A DNA stretch of 64,000 nt from positions 186,001 through 250,000 of the forward strand of contig CAVORP010000001.1 of the NCBI GenBank assembly GCA_963698645.1, in the 5' to 3' direction. The position numbers were made by a program, and so were the translations under genes. Of the stretch, positions 1 through 8,045 are shown one piece after another. The DNA comes from Ovoidimarina sp963698645 (GTDB lineage Bacteria > Pseudomonadota > Alphaproteobacteria > Rhodobacterales > Rhodobacteraceae). The notes under the pieces were generated by a model, which saw only the letters and a list, made by a program, of their open reading frames with translations, searched no databases and was not told the origin of the DNA. Within the stretch, counting starts at the first letter, position 1, and every line of letters begins with the position of its first letter.

Positions 1-858
1 TTCGCGCAACTGCCGCGTCCGCTTCCGCTCGACCATCTTCACAAGCTGGATCGAGATCTCGTAGAGACCGTAGACCGCCGTGAACAGGATCAGCTGGGTG
101 ATCACATCGGGCGGCGTCACCAGCGCGGCCAGCACGAGGATCGCCACCATCGCATATTTCCGCATCGACGACAGGCCCCGCGCCGACACCAGCCCCGCCT
201 TGCCCATCAGCGTCAGAAGCACCGGCAACTGAAAGCAAAGCCCGAAGGCCATGATGAATTTCAGCGTGATATCCAGCGACTCGTTGACCTTGCCGAAGAA
301 GGTGATGCGCACGCCCTCGTCGGTCTCCGGCACCACCGCCGCGTCCACCGGCAACTGCTCGACCCCGCCCGACATCAGGTTGGCAAAGATCGAAGACACA
401 TCGGCAAAGCCAAGGAAAAACGCCATCGCCAGCGGCGTCACGATGAAATGCGCAAACGACGCGCCCAACAGGAACATGATCGGCGAGGCGATGATGAACG
501 GCAGGAACGCGGCCTTCTCGGTGCGGTACAGCCCCGGCGCCACGAACCGCCACATCTGGTGCGCGATCACCGGGAAGGCCAGCGCGAACCCGAACACCAT
601 GGAGATGCGGAACAGCGTGAACAGGTATTCCTGCGGGCTGGTGTATTGCAGCGTTGGCGACGGGTCTCCAAGGGTACGCAGCGTATCCTCGATCGGCACC
701 AGCAGGAACTGAAGGATCGGTTCGGCCACGGTAAAGGCCAGTACGATCCCCAGAAGGAAGGCCAGCACCGACCGGATGATCCGGGTCCGCAACTCCGCCA
801 GATGCTCGATCAGCGGGGCAGAGCTGTCTTCGATCTCGTCAGACGGTGTCTCCGACAT
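1..858 (-). CDS. tatC: Sec-independent translocase subunit TatC (3' end outside window)
   Basis: Polytopic inner-membrane subunit of the twin-arginine translocase; with TatB it forms the receptor that binds RR signal peptides of folded substrates. The N-terminus reads MSETPSDEIEDSS followed by PLIEHLAELRTRII, the diagnostic cytoplasmic start of TatC, and several hydrophobic helices follow (for example the FALAFPVIAHQMWRF region). The ATG at 856-858 lies one base away from the tatB stop at 860-862, so the two are translationally linked. The gene runs off the left edge, where the last visible residues are a basic cytoplasmic tail (ERKRTRQLRE), so most of the protein is present. Last gene of the tatABC cluster. 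Confidence 0.95.
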   Translation of the reverse strand, partial: MSETPSDEIEDSSAPLIEHLAELRTRIIRSVLAFLLGIVLAFTVAEPILQFLLVPIEDTLRTLGDPSPTLQYTSPQEYLFTLFRISMVFGFALAFPVIAHQMWRFVAPGLYRTEKAAFLPFIIASPIMFLLGASFAHFIVTPLAMAFFLGFADVSSIFANLMSGGVEQLPVDAAVVPETDEGVRITFFGKVNESLDITLKFIMAFGLCFQLPVLLTLMGKAGLVSARGLSSMRKYAMVAILVLAALVTPPDVITQLILFTAVYGLYEISIQLVKMVERKRTRQLRE

Positions 859-859
859 C

Positions 860-1429
860 CTATCGACCCTTCTTTGCCGGGCGCGCGGGGCGCTTCTTCA
901 CCGGCATGTTCTTTGCGGCGGGGCCGCGCACCGGGCGATGAGGCTCGGTCTCGGGCGGCGGCGCGGGCTGGAATGGCGCACGCGCGCCCGCAGGCGCCTT
1001 GGCCTGCGCCGGCCGTGCCGCGGTCTCGCCTTGTATCTGCTTGGCCTTCGCCGCCTGCTCTTCGCGCAGCTTGGCGGCATGGGTGTCCGGCGCCTTCAGC
1101 CCGGTATCGGCCTTCTTGCCCGTGGTCTTGGGTGCGGCAGCCGCCGATTTTCCGGGCTGCCACTTCTCGAAACTGTCGGCGGCCTTGTTCAGCGAATCAA
1201 GCCCCATGGATTTCGGACTGGTGACCCCCTTCAACGTGCTGGCCGCGTCCTTCATCCCCGATTCGTCCGCCGCATCGTTCATCGCCCGCTGGAACTCGCG
1301 CGCCATGCCCCGCGCCTTGGCGGTGAACCGCCCCAGCGTCCGGAACATGCCCGGAAGGTCCTTCGGGCCGACAACGATCAGCGCAACGATGCCGATCACC
1401 AGCAGCTCCATGAAACCGATGTCGAACAT
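860..1429 (-). CDS. tatB: Sec-independent translocase subunit TatB
   Basis: 189 aa. N-terminal membrane helix (MFDIGFMELLVIGIVALIVV) followed by the conserved GPKDLPGMFRTLGRF hinge and amphipathic helix, which is the TatB signature and separates it from TatA. The C-terminal half is Ala/Pro/Lys-rich and low complexity, normal for alphaproteobacterial TatB. TatB presents substrates from TatC to the TatA pore. It lies 28 bases downstream of tatA and almost abuts tatC. The start at 1429 puts the hydrophobic helix at residue 1-2, as expected. Confidence 0.95.
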   Translation of the reverse strand: MFDIGFMELLVIGIVALIVVGPKDLPGMFRTLGRFTAKARGMAREFQRAMNDAADESGMKDAASTLKGVTSPKSMGLDSLNKAADSFEKWQPGKSAAAAPKTTGKKADTGLKAPDTHAAKLREEQAAKAKQIQGETAARPAQAKAPAGARAPFQPAPPPETEPHRPVRGPAAKNMPVKKRPARPAKKGR

Positions 1430-1457
1430 GGACGATTACCCCCTGGGGTGCGGTGGT

Positions 1458-1670
1458 CTAGACCTTGTCTTTCTCGTCCTCGGGCGTCACGTCGCGCGCC
1501 GCCTCTACCTGATCCTCGATCTCTTTCTTGCCATCATCCACGCCCTTCTTGAACGCGGTGATCCCCTTGCCGACCTCGCCCATGAGCGACGAGATCTTGC
1601 CCCGCCCGAACAGGACCAGAACGACGATTGCGATCAGCAGAAGGCCGGGAAGGCCGATATTGTTGAGCAT
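1458..1670 (-). CDS. tatA: Sec-independent translocase subunit TatA
   Basis: 70 aa, pore-forming Tat subunit. One N-terminal helix (LPGLLLIAIVVLVLFGRGKI) then an amphipathic helix (SSLMGEVGKGITAFKKG) and an acidic tail. I chose the ATG at 1668-1670 over an upstream in-frame start because it is preceded by a good ribosome-binding site (GGGAGAG) and places the helix at the N-terminus as in all TatA proteins. First gene of tatABC. Its upstream region is shared with the divergent WYL regulator at 1874. Confidence 0.94.
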   Translation of the reverse strand: MLNNIGLPGLLLIAIVVLVLFGRGKISSLMGEVGKGITAFKKGVDDGKKEIEDQVEAARDVTPEDEKDKV

Positions 1671-1806
1671 GAAACTCTCCCTTTGCGGGCTCGCCCCGCC
1701 ATGAAACACCGAAGCGTTTTAGGCGCTTGCCGGAGAGGGGGAAAGCCCGAATGCACGTTTCCCGGCCCAGGCTCCCGAAATTGCCGGCCGCGCCGGGCTG
1801 CGCCTT

Positions 1807-1836
1807 CCACAACTGACAGATTCATGTCAGTTGTGG
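1807..1836. promoter_or_regulatory. Perfect 12-bp inverted repeat, probable operator of the WYL regulator
   Basis: CCACAACTGACA (1807-1818) and TGTCAGTTGTGG (1825-1836) are exact reverse complements separated by GATTCA. The site is 37 bases upstream of the WYL-regulator ATG and 136 bases upstream of tatA. An autoregulatory operator is the likely role, because YafY/WYL regulators commonly bind such palindromes next to their own gene. Control of tatA from the same site is possible but not shown. Confidence 0.6.
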
Positions 1837-1873
1837 CACACGATCCCCCGAATCGGCCAAGAGATCCCGCGCG

Positions 1874-2611
1874 ATGAACCGATCAGACCGCCTGCTCCGC
1901 CTCCTTGCCCTCCTGCGCGACGGGCGGCTCTGGCGCGCCGCCGATCTGGCGGCCCGGCTCCAGGTCGCCCAGCGCACCATCTACCGCGATATCGAGACCC
2001 TCGCGGCCTCGGGCATCGCGATAACCGGCACTCGCGGCGCGGGTTACAGGTTGGACGCCCCGGTCCTCCTGCCGCAACTCGCGCTTTCGATGACCGAGCT
2101 CGAGGTCCTGCACCTCGGCCTTGCCGTGGTCACGCAGGCCGCCGACGAAGAGCTGCGCGGCGCCGCCCGCACGCTGGCGGACAAGCTTGACGCCCATCTG
2201 CCGATCGACCGCGACGGGCCGCCGCAGGGCTGGACCTTTCCCACCAACACGCCGGCCGCGGCGCGCGGGCTGGGCCATCTCGCCCCTCTGCGCGGCGCAA
2301 TCCGCGCGCGCCAGAAACTCCGCATCGACTATCTCTCGAACGGCACCACCACGACCCGCACGATCCGCCCGATGCAGATCGAATACTGGGGACGGGCCTG
2401 GACGCTGGGTGCATGGTGCGAATTGCGCGGTGCCTTCCGCATGTTCCGGCTCGACCGCATCGCTCGGCTTAAACCCCTGCCGGAATTGTTCCTGAACGAA
2501 CCCGGCATCAGTCTCGACGACTACCTGCAAACCGGCCCCGGTTTTGGTCCCCATCCCGAGGGGGATTGGGATGGGGACCGCCCGCCAAGCGGACAGGACG
2601 TCACTGGGTAA
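1874..2611 (+). CDS. YafY-type HTH transcriptional regulator with WYL domain
   Basis: 245 aa. N-terminal DeoR-like winged helix-turn-helix (RLLRLLALLRDGRLWRAADL through RTIYRDIETLAASGI, residues about 5-50) followed by a WYL ligand-sensing domain (LRIDYLSNG, then TIRPMQIEYWGRAWTLGAW and FRMFRLDRI, residues about 140-200). WYL domains sense nucleotides or small ligands. The gene is divergent from tatABC, with a perfect palindrome in the shared intergenic region. The regulated gene is not obvious: no VOC/glyoxalase-type partner, the common neighbour of this subfamily, is present. The C-terminal 20 residues are charged and overlap a strong DNA hairpin. Confidence 0.88.
   Translation: MNRSDRLLRLLALLRDGRLWRAADLAARLQVAQRTIYRDIETLAASGIAITGTRGAGYRLDAPVLLPQLALSMTELEVLHLGLAVVTQAADEELRGAARTLADKLDAHLPIDRDGPPQGWTFPTNTPAAARGLGHLAPLRGAIRARQKLRIDYLSNGTTTTRTIRPMQIEYWGRAWTLGAWCELRGAFRMFRLDRIARLKPLPELFLNEPGISLDDYLQTGPGFGPHPEGDWDGDRPPSGQDVTG
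2546..2579. other. Perfect 12-bp stem-loop at the 3' end of the WYL gene
   Basis: GGTCCCCATCCC (2546-2557) pairs exactly with GGGATGGGGACC (2568-2579) around a 10-base loop. It lies inside the last codons of the WYL ORF and 32 bases before its stop. No T-run follows. It could be an intragenic terminator between the convergent WYL and LysE genes, or a sign that the real stop lies earlier. Confidence 0.4.
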
Positions 2612-2670
2612 ATGGAATAGTTGACGTCTTACCGTTATTTAGGGGGATTTTTCGGAAATGGCAGTGCCAA

Positions 2671-3258
2671 TCACAACATCGGCAACATCGAGCCGACCAG
2701 AAGCACCGCCATCGACCAGTTGAACAGCCGAAGCCAGCGCGGATCGGCCAGATACCGGCGCAATCCCTGCCCCGCCAGCGCCCAGAGCCCCACGGAGGGC
2801 AGGTTCACCACGCCGAACAGGAACGCCACCGCCAGAACCCCGGTCACCGACCGGTCCGGCGCATAGACGGTGATCGCGCTCAGCGCCATGGCCCAGGCTT
2901 TCGGATTGACCCATTGAAACGCCGCCGCCTGCAGGAACGTCAGCGGATCGCCCCGGGCCGCACCCTCACGGGGTGCCGCCGCATTGGCGATTTTCCAAGC
3001 CAGATAAAGAAGATACGCGACGCTTGCGACTTTCAGCACCGTGTAGACCGGCGGCCATGCATCGAACAGCCGCATCAGCCCAAGCCCCACCAGCACCGCC
3101 ATGAACACGAACCCAAGCGCGACCCCAAGCATATGCGGCAGGGTCCGGCGAATCCCGAAGTTCACCCCCGACGCCATCAGCATCAGGTTGTTCGGCCCCG
3201 GAGTGATCGAGGTGACAAGGGCAAAGCCTGCAAGGGCAAGGGCGGAGTCAAGCATCAT
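2671..3258 (-). CDS. LysE/RhtB family amino-acid exporter
   Basis: 195 aa inner-membrane exporter with about six helices. The family signature SITPGPNNLMLMASGVNFG is at residues 17-35 and the VNPKAWAMALSAI motif, typical of RhtB-type threonine/homoserine exporters, is near residue 117. Two adjacent ATGs (3258 and 3255) are possible starts with no strong SD. It is transcribed divergently from the Lrp/AsnC regulator at 3331, the classic exporter/regulator arrangement in which Lrp-like proteins induce export in response to the amino acid. Substrate cannot be assigned from sequence. Confidence 0.9.
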   Translation of the reverse strand: MMLDSALALAGFALVTSITPGPNNLMLMASGVNFGIRRTLPHMLGVALGFVFMAVLVGLGLMRLFDAWPPVYTVLKVASVAYLLYLAWKIANAAAPREGAARGDPLTFLQAAAFQWVNPKAWAMALSAITVYAPDRSVTGVLAVAFLFGVVNLPSVGLWALAGQGLRRYLADPRWLRLFNWSMAVLLVGSMLPML

Positions 3259-3274
3259 GCCGCAACCATCTGCG

Positions 3275-3323
3275 GAAATATCGCATATGAAATTGCGATC
3301 TTCATCGTTTTCGGGGATATTTC
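3275..3323. promoter_or_regulatory. Inverted 8-mers flanking the LysE/Lrp divergent promoter
   Basis: GAAATATC (3275-3282) and GATATTTC (3316-3323) are exact reverse complements about 33 bases apart inside the AT-rich 72-base region between the divergent LysE and Lrp genes. Lrp-family proteins bind spaced AT-rich sites and wrap DNA, so this is a reasonable candidate binding region; the pairing itself is visible, the function is inferred. Confidence 0.45.
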
Positions 3324-3330
3324 ACAACAT

Positions 3331-3783
3331 ATGACGAAACTGGACGCGATAAACGAACGGATATTGCACGAACTGTCCCGCGACGGACGCCTGTCGAATC
3401 TGGCCCTCGCAGACCGGATCGGCCTCTCGCCCTCGGCCTGCCTGCGCCGGGTGCAGGACCTGGAACGTTCGGGCGTCATCACGGGCTACCGCGCAACACT
3501 CGACCGCGCCAAGCTCGGAACCGGCTTTACCGCCTATATCGCCGTTGCGCTCAACAACCACACCAAGCCCTCGCAGGACGCGTTCGAGGCCGCCATGGCC
3601 CGCGCGCCCGAAGTGCGCGAATGCCACAACATCACCGGATCGGTCGAATACCTGCTTCGGGTCGAGGTGGCGGACCTTCCCGCCTACAAGGTGTTCCACG
3701 CCGAAACCCTGGGCACCCTGCCACAGGTCACCGCGCTTACCACCTATGTCGTGATGGCCTCGCCGAAGGACGAACGCGCCTGA
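3331..3783 (+). CDS. Lrp/AsnC family transcriptional regulator
   Basis: 150 aa, normal family length. N-terminal helix-turn-helix (LDAINERILHELSRDGRLSN, then ALADRIGLSPSACLRRVQDL, residues 3-47) and C-terminal RAM/AsnC ligand domain with VRECHNITGSVEYLLRV (residues about 95-111). The start ATG at 3331 was chosen because the upstream in-frame extension runs antisense to the divergent exporter and has no conserved content. It probably controls the adjacent LysE exporter. Confidence 0.92.
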   Translation: MTKLDAINERILHELSRDGRLSNLALADRIGLSPSACLRRVQDLERSGVITGYRATLDRAKLGTGFTAYIAVALNNHTKPSQDAFEAAMARAPEVRECHNITGSVEYLLRVEVADLPAYKVFHAETLGTLPQVTALTTYVVMASPKDERA

Positions 3784-3830
3784 CCCACCGGGCTCCGCGT
3801 TAATCCGGGCGATTTTCCACGCCCCATGCG

Positions 3831-3868
3831 CATGAAATACACATCAAATACACATGGTTTGCACATCG
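3831..3868. repeat. 38-bp dispersed repeat, copy A (11-bp periodic)
   Basis: This segment matches 31 of 38 positions with 39353-39390. On the minus strand it contains near-tandem 11-mers of the form ATGTGTATTTG/C. It sits between the convergent Lrp and ABC-ATPase genes, 25 bases beyond the ATPase stop. See the finding on this element. Confidence 0.55.
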
Positions 3869-3890
3869 ATGAAATCCGGCGATTTCATCG
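3867..3890. terminator. Stem-loop just after the ABC ATPase gene
   Basis: CGATGAAATC (3867-3876) and GATTTCATCG (3881-3890) form a perfect 10-bp stem with a CGGC loop, two bases beyond the stop codon of the minus-strand ABC ATPase and about 85 bases beyond the Lrp stop. It could terminate either convergent gene; no T-tract is present. Confidence 0.5.
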
Positions 3891-3892
3891 CG

Positions 3893-4999
3893 TTAATCGC
3901 GATTTGCGGGGTCCTGCGCACGCACCGGAAAGACAAAGCACCGTTCGCGCCGGATCATCAGCCACAACACCATGCCCGGCTTCGGCAAAAACACCGACGG
4001 CACCGCCGCCTTCAGGATCGACCCGTCGTAATCCATCCGGAACTCCACAAGGCTCTCGTTCCCGATGAACCGCGACCGCTCCACCACACCCCGCGCCGGC
4101 GTCCCGTCCTGCGGCGTCGGGTTGGGGCCTTTGCCCTGCCGGTCAAAGTCGATCCGAAGGTGCTGCGGCCGGATCACGATTTCCACTTCCGTCCCGTCCG
4201 GCACGCCCGGCGCAAGGAACTGACCAAAGGGCGTATCCGTCAGGGCGCCATTCACGACCCCGCGTATCACGTTGATATCGCTGAAAAACGCCGCCGCCAT
4301 TCTGTCCGCCGGGGCATTATAGACGTTATAGGGCGCGCCCTGCTGCACGATCTTTCCGGCGCGCATCAGGGCGATCTCATCGGCCATCCGCATCGCCTCT
4401 TCCGGCTCGTGGGTGACCAGCAGAACCGCCGTGCCCTCTTCCTTCAGGATGTCCAGCGTCTCGTCGCGAATGCCGTCGCGCAGCCGATTGTCGAGGCCCG
4501 AAAACGGCTCGTCCATCAGCATGACCTTGGGCCGCGGCGCCACCGCCCGGACCAGCGCCACACGCTGCTGTTCGCCCCCCGAAAGCTCATGGGGATACTT
4601 GTCCGCATAGCCCGCCAGATGCACCCGCTCCAGAAGCTCCATCACCCGCGGCCGCTTCGCCGCACGGCTTCCCGAAAGGCCGAACCCCACATTGTCTTCC
4701 ACGCTCAGATGCGGAAACAACGCAAAGTCCTGAAACATCAGGCCGACCCCGCGCAGCTCAGGCGGATCATGCCGGTCGGGTCCCGCAACCACCTGACCAT
4801 CCACAAGAATTTCGCCGCTATCCTGCCGGTCGACACCCGCCACAAGCCGCAGCGTCGTGGATTTTCCGCAGCCCGACGGCCCAAGAAGACAGGTCACCTG
4901 ACCCGGCATCACCGACAGCGACACATCCCGCACGACATCGCGCCCGCCAAACCGGCGGCCAAGGCCCCTGATCTCAAGCCGTGGTGTCTTTGCGTTCAC
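3893..4999 (-). CDS. ABC transporter ATP-binding protein, FbpC/PotA-like with TOBE domain
   Basis: 368 aa. Walker A GPSGCGKST (residues about 40), Q-loop FQDFALFP, signature LSGGEQQRVALVRA, Walker B VMLMDEPFSGLD and the switch histidine in LLVTHEPEEA are all present, so the ATPase should be active. The C-terminal ~120 residues form a TOBE-like regulatory domain (EVEIVIRPQHLRID), as in ferric-iron and polyamine/sulfate importers of the CUT1-like MOI family. No permease or binding protein is adjacent, so it is an orphan ATPase that must work with subunits encoded elsewhere. Fe(3+) or polyamine uptake is the best guess from similarity of the nucleotide-binding domain. Confidence 0.85.
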   Translation of the reverse strand: MNAKTPRLEIRGLGRRFGGRDVVRDVSLSVMPGQVTCLLGPSGCGKSTTLRLVAGVDRQDSGEILVDGQVVAGPDRHDPPELRGVGLMFQDFALFPHLSVEDNVGFGLSGSRAAKRPRVMELLERVHLAGYADKYPHELSGGEQQRVALVRAVAPRPKVMLMDEPFSGLDNRLRDGIRDETLDILKEEGTAVLLVTHEPEEAMRMADEIALMRAGKIVQQGAPYNVYNAPADRMAAAFFSDINVIRGVVNGALTDTPFGQFLAPGVPDGTEVEIVIRPQHLRIDFDRQGKGPNPTPQDGTPARGVVERSRFIGNESLVEFRMDYDGSILKAAVPSVFLPKPGMVLWLMIRRERCFVFPVRAQDPANRD

Positions 5000-5086
5000 G
5001 CCCGTATTCCCGATGGAAACTATCGGATTTGCGGGGTATCAGCCGCACCGCGCCTCGTCCAGCCCCCTCTGACCCGGCGCATCGGA

Positions 5087-5866
5087 TCAGATCGTCGCGT
5101 TGATCGCCCCCCCGTCCAGCAGAACATTCTGCCCGACCATGAAGCCCGAATACTGCGAACACAGGAACGCACAGGCCGCGCCGAACTCGGCCGGCGTCCC
5201 GTAGCGTCCCGCGGGGATCGTCGCGAAACGTAGCGCGCGCGCCTCTTCGATCGTGATACCCTTGGCGCTCGCAACAGGCCCATCCAGCGTATCCGCCCGA
5301 TCGGTCGCATGAATGCCCGGGAGGAGGTTGTTGATCACAACACCCTTGCCCGCCACCTGCCGCGCGGTCCCGGCCACGAAACCGGTCAACCCGGTCCGTG
5401 CCGTGTTCGACAGGCCAAGCTGCGGGATCGGCGCCTTCACAGAGCCAGAGGTGATGTTCACCACCCGGCCCCAGCCCCGGTCGATCATCCCCGGCAGGGT
5501 CGCCTGCATCAGCGCGATGGGCGTCAGCATGTTGGCATCCATCGCCTTGATGAAATCGTCGCGGCTCCAGTCCGACCAAATCCCCGGCGGCGGACCGCCG
5601 GCGTTGGTCACCAGAATATCCACCTGCGGCGCGGCATCGACCACGGCGCGTCGCACCGCATCGGTGGTGATATCGCCGGCGACCTCGATCACCTCCACCC
5701 CGTGCGCGGCGCGAATCTCGGCCGCCGTTGCGGCAAGCGCTTCGGCACCGCGCGCGTTGATGACAAGGTTCACGCCCTCCCCGGCCAGCGCCTCGGCGCA
5801 CCCGCGGCCAAGCCCCTTGGAGCCTGCGCAAACCACCGCCCATTTCCCCGCAATTCCCAGATCCAT
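5087..5866 (-). CDS. Atypical SDR-family oxidoreductase (lacks YxxxK)
   Basis: 259 aa. Rossmann glycine motif AGSKGLGRG (residues about 13-21), NAGG motif and a C-terminal dinucleotide-fold ending in LDGGAINATI mark a short-chain dehydrogenase. The catalytic segment reads NITSGSVKAPIPQLGLSNTA followed by RTG: the usual Tyr-x-x-x-Lys is replaced by Leu-x-x-Ser-Asn-x-x-Arg. Such proteins are usually annotated as 3-oxoacyl-ACP-reductase-like, but activity on that chemistry is doubtful. Start at 5866 is supported by the SD GGGAGAG; an upstream extension of 38 residues has no homologous character. Stands alone between the ABC ATPase and a SnoaL-like gene, all on the minus strand. Confidence 0.85.
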   Translation of the reverse strand: MDLGIAGKWAVVCAGSKGLGRGCAEALAGEGVNLVINARGAEALAATAAEIRAAHGVEVIEVAGDITTDAVRRAVVDAAPQVDILVTNAGGPPPGIWSDWSRDDFIKAMDANMLTPIALMQATLPGMIDRGWGRVVNITSGSVKAPIPQLGLSNTARTGLTGFVAGTARQVAGKGVVINNLLPGIHATDRADTLDGPVASAKGITIEEARALRFATIPAGRYGTPAEFGAACAFLCSQYSGFMVGQNVLLDGGAINATI

Positions 5867-5924
5867 AACGCTCTCCCTTGACTGTTCGGGGGGAACTAGC
5901 ACTGCGGGCGCGCCGGGAAAAGGC

Positions 5925-6302
5925 TCAGCCCGGCATCGGCGCCTGAAAGAATTCCTCTCTCGCGATCTTGCCGTCTTCAACGGTGTAAAGACCGATCTCG
6001 CTCATCTTCCAACGTGACCCGCTGGCTTTTTCTGTCACATCCATGGTGAACATGACCGCGAAACGGTTGTCGTGGATATAGGGCCCATCCACCTCGCTCG
6101 AATGCACGTCGAAATTCTGCGCCCACCACTCATGCTTTCCTTCGATCGCCTCGATCCCCCTGGAGACACGAGACCCGTCGGGCATGGCATTCGCTTCTAT
6201 GGATTCGGCGTCTTTCGCATAAAGCGTGGCCAATCCTTCCGCCTCGGTATGGGCGCGGCAATGGCCGACCAGCGCCTCGGCGATCTCTCTGGTATCAGGC
6301 AT
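5925..6302 (-). CDS. SnoaL/NTF2-like family protein
   Basis: 125 aa. Sequence features typical of the NTF2-like fold: N-terminal helix (TREIAEALVGHCRAHTEAEG), SRVSRGIEAIEGKHEWWAQN segment, and C-terminal strands ending WKMSEIGLYTVEDGKIAREE. Members are small enzymes or ligand-binding proteins (isomerases, hydrolases, polyketide cyclases); no specific function can be inferred. Start at 6302 follows a strong SD (AAGGAGG). Divergent from prfC. Confidence 0.82.
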   Translation of the reverse strand: MPDTREIAEALVGHCRAHTEAEGLATLYAKDAESIEANAMPDGSRVSRGIEAIEGKHEWWAQNFDVHSSEVDGPYIHDNRFAVMFTMDVTEKASGSRWKMSEIGLYTVEDGKIAREEFFQAPMPG

Positions 6303-6407
6303 TGGACAATCCTCCTTGGGTTCCCGTGCCATCGGCCCATTATGCGCCCATTTCCGGAAACCGCCAAACACTGATGCCTCCTTCCATTCCCATCCCCCCG
6401 CCGCTAT

Positions 6408-8024
6408 ATGCGCCCCATGCTCGATCGCTCTCATAACGCCTCCTCCCTGCCGCCCGAAATTGCGCGGCGACGGACCTTTGCCATCATCTCGCATCCGGAT
6501 GCGGGCAAGACGACGCTGACCGAGAAATTCCTGCTCTACGGCGGCGCGATCCAGATGGCCGGCCAGGTCCGCGCGAAGGGCGAGGCGCGGCGCACCCGCT
6601 CGGATTTCATGCAGATGGAGAAGGATCGGGGCATCTCGGTTTCGGCCTCTGCCATGTCATTCGATTTCGGCAAGTTCCGCTTCAATCTCGTGGACACCCC
6701 CGGCCACTCGGATTTCTCCGAGGATACCTATCGCACGCTCACCGCCGTGGATTCGGCGATCATGGTGATCGACGGGGCAAAGGGCGTCGAAAGCCAGACG
6801 CGTAAACTGTTCGAGGTCTGCCGGCTGCGCGACCTGCCGATCCTGACCTTCTGCAACAAGATGGACCGGGAAAGCCGCGATACCTTTGAAATCATAGACG
6901 AGATCCAGGAGAACCTCGCGATCGACGTGACCCCGGCCTCGTGGCCGATCGGCGTCGGCCGCGATTTCCTTGGCTGCTACGACATGCTGAACGACCGGCT
7001 GGAGCTGATGGATCGGGCCGACCGCAACACGGTGGCGGATTCGATCAAGATCGCCGGGCTCGACGACCCGAAACTGGCAGAGCATGTTCCCGCTCACCTT
7101 CTGGAAAAACTCCGCGATGACATCGAGATGGCGCGCGAACTTCTTCCGCCCTTCGACCGTCAGGCGTTTCTCGACGGGACGCTGACCCCGATCTGGTTCG
7201 GCTCGGCGATCAACTCGTTCGGCGTCAAGGAACTGATGGACGGGATCGGCACCTACGGCCCCGAGCCACAGCCGCAATCGGCCGAACCCCGTCAGGTCGC
7301 CCCCGAAGAGACCACGGTCGCGGGCTTCGTCTTCAAGGTGCAGGCCAACATGGACCCCAAGCACCGCGACCGCGTGGCATTCCTCCGCCTCGCCTCGGGC
7401 CATTTCACCCGTGGCATGAAACTCACGCATGTGCGCACGAAAAAGCCCATGGCGGTCTCGAACCCCGTGCTGTTTCTGGCCTCCGACCGCGAACTTGCCG
7501 AAGAGGCCTGGGCGGGCGACATCATCGGCATCCCGAACCACGGGCAATTGCGCATCGGCGACACCCTGACCGAGGGCGAGGCGATCCGCGTGACCGGCAT
7601 CCCCTCTTTCGCCCCCGAACTCCTCCAGAACGTCCGCGCGGGCGACCCGATGAAGGCCAAACATCTGGACAAGGCGCTGATGCAGTTCGCCGAGGAAGGC
7701 GCTGCCAAGATCTTCAAGCCGATGATCGGCGCGGGCTTCATCGTCGGCGTCGTCGGGCAGTTGCAATTCGAGGTTCTGGCAAGCCGGATCGAACTTGAAT
7801 ACGGGCTGCCGGTGCGGTTCGAACCGTCGCAATTCACCTCCGCCCGCTGGGTCACCGGCCCGAAGGCCAAGGTCGAGGCATTCGTGAATGCCAACAAGGG
7901 CCATATCGCCCATGACAACGATGGCGACACGGTCTATCTCACCCGGCTGCAATGGGATATCGACCGGATCGTGCGGGATTATCCCGACCTGACGCTCTCG
8001 GCGACCAAGGAAATGATGGTCTGA
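6408..8024 (+). CDS. prfC: Peptide chain release factor 3 (RF3)
   Basis: 538 aa translational GTPase that recycles RF1/RF2 after termination. G1 HPDAGKTTLTEKFLLYGG (residues about 29-46), the RF3-specific switch region SDFMQMEKDRGISVSASAMS, G3 DTPGHSDFSEDTYRTL and G4 CNKMD distinguish it from EF-G. It lacks EF-G domain IV and ends with FVNANKGHIAHDNDGDTVYL, typical of RF3 domain III. Two in-frame ATGs (6408 and 6417) are candidate starts; neither has a clear SD. Complete and in frame. Confidence 0.96.
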   Translation: MRPMLDRSHNASSLPPEIARRRTFAIISHPDAGKTTLTEKFLLYGGAIQMAGQVRAKGEARRTRSDFMQMEKDRGISVSASAMSFDFGKFRFNLVDTPGHSDFSEDTYRTLTAVDSAIMVIDGAKGVESQTRKLFEVCRLRDLPILTFCNKMDRESRDTFEIIDEIQENLAIDVTPASWPIGVGRDFLGCYDMLNDRLELMDRADRNTVADSIKIAGLDDPKLAEHVPAHLLEKLRDDIEMARELLPPFDRQAFLDGTLTPIWFGSAINSFGVKELMDGIGTYGPEPQPQSAEPRQVAPEETTVAGFVFKVQANMDPKHRDRVAFLRLASGHFTRGMKLTHVRTKKPMAVSNPVLFLASDRELAEEAWAGDIIGIPNHGQLRIGDTLTEGEAIRVTGIPSFAPELLQNVRAGDPMKAKHLDKALMQFAEEGAAKIFKPMIGAGFIVGVVGQLQFEVLASRIELEYGLPVRFEPSQFTSARWVTGPKAKVEAFVNANKGHIAHDNDGDTVYLTRLQWDIDRIVRDYPDLTLSATKEMMV

Positions 8025-8045
8025 CGAAATCCGGGACCGGGGTGT

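Noticed and set aside
6657..7952. 431-codon open frame on the minus strand opposite prfC
   Set aside because: Antisense shadow; prfC is intact and conserved over the same region.
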